Source: CAZDYP01 sp964509505 (GTDB lineage Bacteria; Chloroflexota; Anaerolineae; JACRMK01). Taken from it: 16,942 bases of DNA. Positions 12,740 to 16,942 of the stretch are shown in pieces. The translations under genes and the position numbers were made by a program. The stretch spans positions 1 through 16,942 of the forward strand of contig CAZDYP010000119.1 in NCBI GenBank assembly GCA_964509505.1. The letters run 5' to 3'. Within the stretch, counting starts at the first letter, position 1. Each line of letters starts with the position of its first letter. The notes below the pieces were generated by a model. That model was not told the origin of the DNA and did no database searches. It was given only the letters and a program-made list of their open reading frames with translations.

Positions 12740-12787
12740 AGAAACCCGTTTTCTGATGTAAGTGCTTACATCGGAAAACGGGTTTCT
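12740..12787. terminator. Hairpin repeat copy 2, long stem-loop after groEL
   Basis: Outer arms AGAAACCCGTTTTC (12740-12753) and GAAAACGGGTTTCT (12774-12787) pair perfectly over 14 bp. A single T/G opposition (a wobble in RNA) joins them to an inner perfect 8-bp stem, GATGTAAG (12755-12762) with CTTACATC (12765-12772). The whole is a nearly continuous 23-bp stem. It could terminate or stabilise the groEL mRNA, though the following T-run is short. The outer arms match the hairpin at 3452-3482. Confidence 0.65.
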
Positions 12788-12879
12788 ACATTTCACGCTT
12801 TGCGGTTCACATTTCAGGCATCGCGTTTCACATTTCACGCCTGTACACCTTCACGGATCACGGTTCACACTCCACACTC
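12788..12879 (+). repeat. Degenerate word-repeat leader (TTCACATTTCACG family)
   Basis: The 92 bases before the small membrane protein are built from variants of one word. ACATTTCACGC occurs exactly twice (12788-12798, 12830-12840), with CACATTTCAGG (12809), GGTTCACA and GGTTCACAC, TTCACGGATCACGG, and CACTCCACACTC. No Shine-Dalgarno or promoter is seen. Related words recur before 16855. Confidence 0.6.
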
Positions 12880-13131
12880 ATGTTCATTCCCTCACTCTTA
12901 CTCGGTCTCGTTGTCAGCTCGTTGCTGGCTGCAGCATGGCACGTCGGGCGCGGTCAGGCGTTGCGCGATTTAGCGGAGTTTTGGTTGATGGCGCAAGCAG
13001 GCTTTTGGGGCGCGCATCTCATCGCTGCGGCGGCAATGGTCACCATTGGCGTAGTAGGCGAGTTGCAATTGGGCGCGGGGGTGGTGGGAGGCGCGATTGC
13101 TTTGAGCGTGCTGGTTGTCAGGCGCAAGTGA
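12880..13131 (+). CDS. Small membrane protein of unknown function
   Basis: An 83-residue hydrophobic protein not assigned to a family. Helix 1 is about residues 2-20 (FIPSLLLGLVVSSLLAAA), a short polar link HVGRGQALRD follows, and two further hydrophobic stretches (about 41-59 and 63-80) are rich in Gly and Ala. It ends VVRRK, suggesting a cytoplasmic C-terminus by the positive-inside rule. The ATG at 12880 has no Shine-Dalgarno and is preceded by a word-repeat tract. Its last codons contain the -35 and spacer of the next gene's promoter. Coding status is likely because the frame is intact, strongly hydrophobic and followed closely by co-oriented envelope genes. Confidence 0.65.
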   Translation: MFIPSLLLGLVVSSLLAAAWHVGRGQALRDLAEFWLMAQAGFWGAHLIAAAAMVTIGVVGELQLGAGVVGGAIALSVLVVRRK

Positions 13132-13144
13132 GTTATGTTATAAT
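13115..13144 (+). promoter_or_regulatory. Promoter of the YtxG-like gene (leaderless)
   Basis: TTGTCA (13115-13120), 18-base spacer, and TATAAT (13139-13144) within a perfect extended -10 TGTTATAAT. Counting 7 bases from the hexamer end gives +1 at 13151, exactly the A of the start codon. It overlaps the 3' end and stop codon of the upstream small membrane gene. Confidence 0.8.
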
Positions 13145-13150
13145 CGCGCC

Positions 13151-13450
13151 ATGTCCTCGAACTGGCTCGCCGATGTGCGCGACATCTTCATCATCTTCTT
13201 AGCGCTTGAATCCATCATCGTCGTCGGTTTGTTGATTTGGTTGATTCTGGAAATTCGTGGTTTAGCGGTATTGCTGAAACATGAAATCAAGCCAATTCTC
13301 GAGTCAGCGCAAGAGACGATCAGCACCGTGCGCGGCACGACGACCTTCATCAGCGATAACGTGGTCTCGCCATTTGTGAAGTTGCATGGCTATGTCGCAG
13401 GCGCGCGCGCGACGCTTGAAAATTTGGTGGGCACAGCGCGCAAAAAATAG
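13151..13450 (+). CDS. DUF948/YtxG-like single-pass membrane protein
   Basis: A 99-residue protein with one N-terminal transmembrane helix (about 11-34, FIIFLALESIIVVGLLIW) followed by a long amphipathic helix that includes KHEIKPILESAQETISTVRG. This arrangement resembles the YtxG/DUF948 general-stress family. The next gene encodes a YtxH-like protein, as in Bacillus ytxG-ytxH, which supports the call; role in the envelope is unknown. The ATG at 13151 is chosen because the promoter places +1 there; an in-frame upstream start at 13115 would lie upstream of the transcript. No Shine-Dalgarno exists, so translation would start on a leaderless mRNA. Confidence 0.75.
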   Translation: MSSNWLADVRDIFIIFLALESIIVVGLLIWLILEIRGLAVLLKHEIKPILESAQETISTVRGTTTFISDNVVSPFVKLHGYVAGARATLENLVGTARKK

Positions 13451-13497
13451 CATCCGCAATTGGCGCATCAAGTGTCATCAGACGAAAGGAGTTGCTC

Positions 13498-13872
13498 ATG
13501 GCAAACGAAAGTGGTAGCGGGGGTTGGGAATTTGTGGCAGGTCTCTTTGTGGGAGGTCTGGTCGGCGGTTTAGTGGGCGCAGCCGCCGCCATCTTGCTCG
13601 CGCCGCAAAGCGGCGAAGACACGCGCGCGCTGTTGAAGGAGAAAGGCTTGGAGTTGAAAGACCGCGCAGGCGATTTGTCCTTCGACGTGCGGGAGCGTGC
13701 CAATGTGGTGCGGGAGCGCGCCCGCGTGGCGATGGAAGAACGCATGGCGCAAATGCAGGACGCCATTCAAGCAGGCAAAGAGACAGCCGAACGCACGAAA
13801 GAAGAATTGTTGGCGAAACTCGAAGAGGCCAAAAAAGGGATGACCGCTTCGAACACACCGGCTGCGTCATAA
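13498..13872 (+). CDS. YtxH domain-containing envelope stress protein
   Basis: A 124-residue protein with the YtxH (gas-vesicle-protein-like) domain. A Gly-rich transmembrane helix (about 11-34, GLFVGGLVGGLVGAAAA) with GxxxG packing motifs leads into the diagnostic LLAPQSGEDTR (33-43). A long charged helix or coiled coil (about 44-115) follows. Family members are stress-induced membrane-associated proteins without known biochemical activity. The ATG at 13498 has AAAGGAG six bases upstream; an in-frame TTG at 13492 is less likely. It lies 47 bases after the YtxG-like gene, probably in the same transcript, and is followed by a strong bidirectional terminator. Confidence 0.88.
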   Translation: MANESGSGGWEFVAGLFVGGLVGGLVGAAAAILLAPQSGEDTRALLKEKGLELKDRAGDLSFDVRERANVVRERARVAMEERMAQMQDAIQAGKETAERTKEELLAKLEEAKKGMTASNTPAAS

Positions 13873-13885
13873 GCTGCTGAGTCAT

Positions 13886-13922
13886 AAACAAAAACCCGCT
13901 AACCTTAGCGGGTTTTTGTTTT
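13886..13922. terminator. Bidirectional intrinsic terminator between ytxH-like gene and fadN
   Basis: A perfect stem of about 17 bp: the left arm ends ACAAAAACCCGCTAA at 13902 and the right arm starts TTAGCGGGTTTTTGT at 13905. T-runs lie on the 3' side in both orientations. It serves the convergent genes on either side. Confidence 0.92.
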
Positions 13923-13928
13923 GAGCAT

Positions 13929-13961
13929 GAATGGCTGGCGCATTCAGCGCTTCTGCCATTC
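13929..13961. repeat. Second stem-loop on the fadN side of the terminator
   Basis: GAATGGC (13929-13935) pairs with GCCATTC (13955-13961), enclosing GCGC (13938-13941) paired with GCGC (13947-13950) around loop ATTCA. On the minus strand it lies between the fadN stop and the terminator, so fadN mRNA would end in two tandem hairpins. Confidence 0.5.
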
Positions 13962-13969
13962 ACTAGCTG

Positions 13970-16402
13970 CTAATTCCTCACTGGCTTCCCCGTTTGCAAG
14001 AATCCCCAGATGCGTTCCATCGTCTTCGGCTGTTTGACCAGCTCCATGAACGCCGCGCGCTCCAAATCCAAAATGTATTGCTCGTTCACCCATTGCGCCG
14101 ACGACAGATCGCCGCCCGTAATGACGTTGGCAAGCTGCTTGCCGACAACCATATCGTAGTCGCTGATGTAGTTGCCATTCTTCATGCCATTGATCATGAT
14201 TTTCAAGGTAGCGAGACCATCGCGTCCTACGGCGTAAATGCTCTTGGAGGGAATGGGCGCGCGATAACCGTCGGCAACGAGCTTCAACACTTCGCGTTTC
14301 GCTTCACCGAGCAAATGCGACCGATTGAATACGATGCGGTCGCTGTCGGTGAGAAAGCCCATACTGCGCGCTTCGAATGCGCTTGCGCCGACTTTCGCTT
14401 GCCCGATGGTTTGGAAGATTTGCGCGAAGAAGGGTTGCGGATTGGCTTGCGCGGAAGCCTTCATCAGAGGCGACACGATGCGCCGCAGCAGTTCTTTCAC
14501 GCCGCCGCCCGCAGGCACGAGCCCCATACCCACCTCGACCAAGCCCATGTACGTCTCCACATGCGCGACGACCCGCGCGCACGCCAGCACGATTTCTGCG
14601 CCGCCGCCGAGCGCCATGCCCGCCGGCGCGGCGACGATGGGCTTGGGGTTGTAGCGCACCCGCATCAACAATTGTTGGAATTGCGCGACATATTGCTCGA
14701 GCTCGTCGTACATATTTTGTTGCGACTGCATGGCGACGCTGAAGACATTCGCGCCCGCGCAGAACGCTTCGCCTTCGTTGCCGATGACCATGCCGACGTA
14801 GTGCGGCTTGGCGAGCTCGTCCAGCGCGTATTGTGTCATTTCGCCAATGTATTGGTCAATAGCGTTCAGCGTCTTCGTGTGGAATTCCAGACACAACACG
14901 CCATCGCCCAGGTCAATCAAGCTCGCACTCTCGTTCGCTTTCAGTTCTTTGCCTTGCGCTTTCAAATCGGCGAGCGCTATGACAGATGGATCAGGCGGTA
15001 GAGGTTGATAGACCTTCGTCCGCACATCGTAGTAACCGATGACGCGCCCATGCTCGCGCTGATAGAAGGAGGGGCAACCGTTCGTCAACATTTCCTTGAC
15101 CCACGCGGCGACTGGCATCCCCTCGGCTTCCATGCGCTGCGCCGTCTCTGCGACGCCAAGCGCATCCCACATCTCAAAGGGCCCCAGCTGATGTGAGAAG
15201 CCCCACTTCATCGCGTTGTCAACCTGATACAGTTCGTCGGCAATTTCGGGGATGCGGCGTGCGGCATACGTCAGGTTGAACGACAACACTGCCCACAGCA
15301 ACTTGCCCGCGCGATCATCGGCCTTCAATAGAATTTTCAAACGCTCCCCTAATGGCTCAACGTCTTTCGCTTTGCCGACGGAATCGAAGCGCACTTTTTG
15401 CGGCGGTTTGTATTCGAGCGTTTGTAAATCGAGCGCCCAAAATTCACGCTTGCCCCCTTCACCCTTCATTTCTTTGTAAAACCCTTGTCCCGTTTTGTTG
15501 CCGAGCCACTTGTGCTGCACCATCTTTTCCATGACGGGGCGCATCGCCTGCGCGCGCAACACCTCGCGCGATTCGTCGTTGGGGATAAGGTCATAGAGAT
15601 TGCCGCCCACCGCCGCCGCCACATCCAAGCCAACCAAATCGAGCAAGCGAAACGTGGCCGTCTTGGGGAAGCCAATGAGCGGTCCCGTGAGTGCGTCCAC
15701 TTCTTCGACGGTGTAGCCGTTGTCCATGATGTATTTGGAGGCGAATGAATTGCTCAACGAGAAGATGCGATTGCCCACGAAGTTAGGTGTATCCTTGCAT
15801 ATCACGACGCCTTTGCCCAACATTCGCTCGGCAAATTGTTTCATGTACGCAACCACAGCGGGAGCGGTGTCAGCCGTCGGGATGATTTCGAGCAGCTTCA
15901 AGTAGCGTGGCGGATTAAAGAAGTGTGTCCCCAAGAGTCGCCGTTTGAAATCAGCCGAGCGTCCCTCGCCAATCTGCGTGAGGGGCAAGCCCGAGGTGTT
16001 GCTGCTGATGATGGCGGAGGGTTTGCAGACCGCTTCCACTTTCGCCATCAATGCTTGTTTCGCGGCGAGGTTTTCGAAGATGGCTTCGACAATCCAATCA
16101 CAATCGGCAAGCTTATCCAGGTGGTCTTCGGTGTTGCCCGTCGTGATGCGTTCGATGAAATCGGGCGAGGCGAAATTGGCAGGGCTGGCTTTCGCGCAAC
16201 GATCGAGTCCCGCGCGTACGAGGCGATTGCGCACGGCGGGATGTTGCAGCGTGAGACCGCGCTTTTCTTCATCGGGTAAAAGTGTATCAGGCACCGCATC
16301 GAGCAAGACGACGGGGAAGCCGCAATTGGCTGCGCTCGCCGCGATGGCGGCGCCCATCGTGCCAGCGCCGATGACGGCGATGCGGTTGATTGAGTAAGCC
16401 AT
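13970..16402 (-). CDS. fadN: 3-hydroxyacyl-CoA dehydrogenase / enoyl-CoA hydratase fusion (FadN-type)
   Basis: An 810-residue bifunctional beta-oxidation enzyme that hydrates trans-2-enoyl-CoA and oxidises 3-hydroxyacyl-CoA with NAD+. Order is dehydrogenase then hydratase, as in FadN and archaeal homologues, opposite to FadB. The NAD fold has GAGTMG (12-17). Catalytic His160 (GTHFFNPP) and Glu172 (LLEIIP) keep the 12-residue spacing of known dehydrogenases. The second dehydrogenase domain starts CKDTPNFVGNRI (203-212). The C-terminal crotonase domain has Glu603 (LGGGAEI) and Glu623 (GLVEVGMG), 20 apart like the two catalytic glutamates of enoyl-CoA hydratase, so both activities look intact. 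The ATG at 16402 has AAAGGAG upstream (16410-16416); an earlier in-frame ATG at 16432 lacks it. No thiolase or acyl-CoA dehydrogenase gene adjoins it here. It has its own consensus promoter. Confidence 0.96.
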   Translation of the reverse strand: MAYSINRIAVIGAGTMGAAIAASAANCGFPVVLLDAVPDTLLPDEEKRGLTLQHPAVRNRLVRAGLDRCAKASPANFASPDFIERITTGNTEDHLDKLADCDWIVEAIFENLAAKQALMAKVEAVCKPSAIISSNTSGLPLTQIGEGRSADFKRRLLGTHFFNPPRYLKLLEIIPTADTAPAVVAYMKQFAERMLGKGVVICKDTPNFVGNRIFSLSNSFASKYIMDNGYTVEEVDALTGPLIGFPKTATFRLLDLVGLDVAAAVGGNLYDLIPNDESREVLRAQAMRPVMEKMVQHKWLGNKTGQGFYKEMKGEGGKREFWALDLQTLEYKPPQKVRFDSVGKAKDVEPLGERLKILLKADDRAGKLLWAVLSFNLTYAARRIPEIADELYQVDNAMKWGFSHQLGPFEMWDALGVAETAQRMEAEGMPVAAWVKEMLTNGCPSFYQREHGRVIGYYDVRTKVYQPLPPDPSVIALADLKAQGKELKANESASLIDLGDGVLCLEFHTKTLNAIDQYIGEMTQYALDELAKPHYVGMVIGNEGEAFCAGANVFSVAMQSQQNMYDELEQYVAQFQQLLMRVRYNPKPIVAAPAGMALGGGAEIVLACARVVAHVETYMGLVEVGMGLVPAGGGVKELLRRIVSPLMKASAQANPQPFFAQIFQTIGQAKVGASAFEARSMGFLTDSDRIVFNRSHLLGEAKREVLKLVADGYRAPIPSKSIYAVGRDGLATLKIMINGMKNGNYISDYDMVVGKQLANVITGGDLSSAQWVNEQYILDLERAAFMELVKQPKTMERIWGFLQTGKPVRN

Positions 16403-16448
16403 AGAATGCTCCTTTATTTCAAGAATAATCAAGGGTCAAGTCGCCCGT

Positions 16449-16477
16449 AGTTTAGGCAGCCCCGCTTTCCTTGTCAA
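16449..16477 (-). promoter_or_regulatory. fadN promoter
   Basis: Minus-strand TTGACA (16477-16472), 17-base spacer, TAAACT (16454-16449). Predicted start near 16442 gives a 40-base leader with a good Shine-Dalgarno. It is back to back with the cytochrome promoter: the two -35 boxes are 13 bases apart. Confidence 0.8.
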
Positions 16478-16490
16478 TTCGCGCGCGTGG

Positions 16491-16520
16491 TTGTCGTGTC
16501 GCGCGTCGCTGTGTTATACT
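16491..16520 (+). promoter_or_regulatory. Promoter of the mini-cytochrome gene (leaderless)
   Basis: TTGTCG (16491-16496), 18-base spacer, TATACT (16515-16520) in an extended -10 TGTTATACT. Predicted +1 at 16527, one base before the ATG. The design (TTGTC, 18-base spacer, TGTTATA, start codon 7 bases on) is the same as at 13115-13151. Confidence 0.75.
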
Positions 16521-16527
16521 CTCATCC

Positions 16528-16797
16528 ATGTCACGCCGCTCCACCATGCCGCCTAGCGCGCACAAACTCTACATGCTCGGGCTCATCCTCATTGTCATCT
16601 TCGTCATCATCAGCTGGGCTGTCACCGCCTATTCCATCGGCGCGCCGCTCCTCACCATCAATCAAAATCACCACCCGACGATTGCGCCCGAACAATGTCT
16701 GACTTGCCATCGCACCGAAACGCAAGCGCCCAAACTCAAGCACGTCGAATTTCCCACGTGCGGGTATTGTCATCGTTTCATTGAGTCAAATAAGTAA
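16528..16797 (+). CDS. Small membrane-anchored diheme c-type cytochrome
   Basis: An 89-residue protein with one N-terminal transmembrane anchor (about 14-36) and a short outer domain with two covalent heme motifs, CLTCH (57-61) and CGYCH (78-82). Histidines at 48, 49 and 72 could be distal ligands; His72 precedes the second motif much as in multiheme c3/NapC-type modules. It therefore probably transfers electrons on the outer face of the membrane. It is far smaller than NapC/NirT proteins (about 170-200, four hemes) and may be a stand-alone half-module. No Shine-Dalgarno is present; the ATG at 16528 is supported by the promoter position. Heme attachment is a confident inference from the motifs; partner and function are unknown. 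Confidence 0.85.
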   Translation: MSRRSTMPPSAHKLYMLGLILIVIFVIISWAVTAYSIGAPLLTINQNHHPTIAPEQCLTCHRTETQAPKLKHVEFPTCGYCHRFIESNK

Positions 16798-16854
16798 TTA
16801 ATAATTAGTAATTGGTGATTGAGCGCATCACGTTTCACGTATCACGTTTTCACC
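16798..16854 (+). repeat. Degenerate word-repeat leader (TAATTAGTAATT and TCACGTTTCACG words)
   Basis: After the cytochrome stop comes a run of AATTA-type words (TTAATAATTAGTAATTGG), then ATCACGTTTCACG, TATCACG and TTTTCACC directly before the ATG at 16855. The second set resembles the tract at 12788-12879. No Shine-Dalgarno is seen. Confidence 0.5.
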
Positions 16855-16942
16855 ATGCCATCCACCCCGCCCCAACTTCGCCTGCTCACCATCGGCGACA
16901 TCCTCGATCTCACCCTTACCCTCTATCGCAAAAATTTTGTGA
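16855..16942 (+). CDS. N-terminus of a probable multi-pass membrane protein (cut by the window edge)
   Basis: Only 29 codons are present: MPSTPPQLRLLTIGDILDL continuing to TLTLYRKNFV. The segment LTIGDILDLTLTLYRKNF matches the start pattern (LxxGEILDxxFxLYRxNF) of polytopic membrane proteins annotated as glycerophosphodiesterase membrane-domain-like. Family membership is inferred from this short motif only. Confidence 0.55.
   Translation, partial: MPSTPPQLRLLTIGDILDLTLTLYRKNFV

Noticed and set aside
11129..12838. Open frame of 569 codons on the minus strand opposite groEL
   Set aside because: It lies wholly antisense to a canonical groEL, has no recognisable domain, and is Arg/His-rich as expected from reading the complement of biased codons. 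It also runs through the hairpin repeat.
13994..15001. Open frame of 335 codons on the plus strand opposite fadN
   Set aside because: It is antisense to the conserved hydratase domain, with low-complexity His/Arg/Leu composition and no start signals; a shadow of codon bias.

Overview
The window looks like chromosomal DNA from a free-living, moderately GC-rich bacterium, most likely a member of the Chloroflexota (Anaerolineae-like). That placement is inference. It rests on the gene mix, a FadN-type dehydrogenase/hydratase fusion, a GroEL without a GGM tail, a CIRCE-controlled groESL pair, and intergenic spacers packed with short repeated words. No marker gene in the window fixes the phylum. 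Sixteen protein-coding loci (one cut by the window edge, one a truncated remnant) and one tRNA can be supported, plus a second possible gene remnant.

Layout: (1) 1-3431, plus strand: recN (DNA repair), a VOC-fold protein and a lipase-like alpha/beta hydrolase. (2) 3662-8494, minus strand: tRNA-Leu(CAG) with its own strong promoter, a sarcosine-oxidase-like FAD enzyme, a truncated D12-type adenine methylase fused to that enzyme's start, a MITE-like element of about 165 bp with REP-like hairpins, an orphan family-5 solute-binding protein, secG, and a diacylglycerol-kinase-family lipid kinase. (3) 8568-13872, plus strand: ftsH, groES, groEL, a small membrane protein, and a YtxG/YtxH-like envelope stress pair. 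(4) 13970-16402, minus strand: a FadN-type beta-oxidation enzyme. (5) 16528-16942, plus strand: a tiny membrane-anchored diheme cytochrome c and the start of a polytopic membrane protein.

The functional core is protein and envelope quality control: SecG (export), FtsH (membrane proteolysis), GroES/GroEL (folding, with a near-perfect HrcA operator) and the YtxG/H-like pair. The lipid kinase, lipase and FadN enzyme touch lipid metabolism, but each has its own promoter or spacing, so no single pathway operon is implied.

The most unusual content is non-coding. Several promoters have a TATAAT-like -10 box only 7 bases before the start codon, predicting leaderless mRNAs for the lipid kinase, the YtxG-like gene and the cytochrome. 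The lipid kinase/ftsH divergent promoter is almost mirror-symmetric. Two hairpins share identical 14-bp arms but have different cores. Many gene starts are preceded by degenerate repeated words, including an exact 3 x 14-bp tandem before the lipase and a G-quadruplex-capable tract before the solute-binding protein. No complete novel defence or metabolic system is evident. The repeat families and the leaderless promoter pattern are the best candidates for something undescribed.
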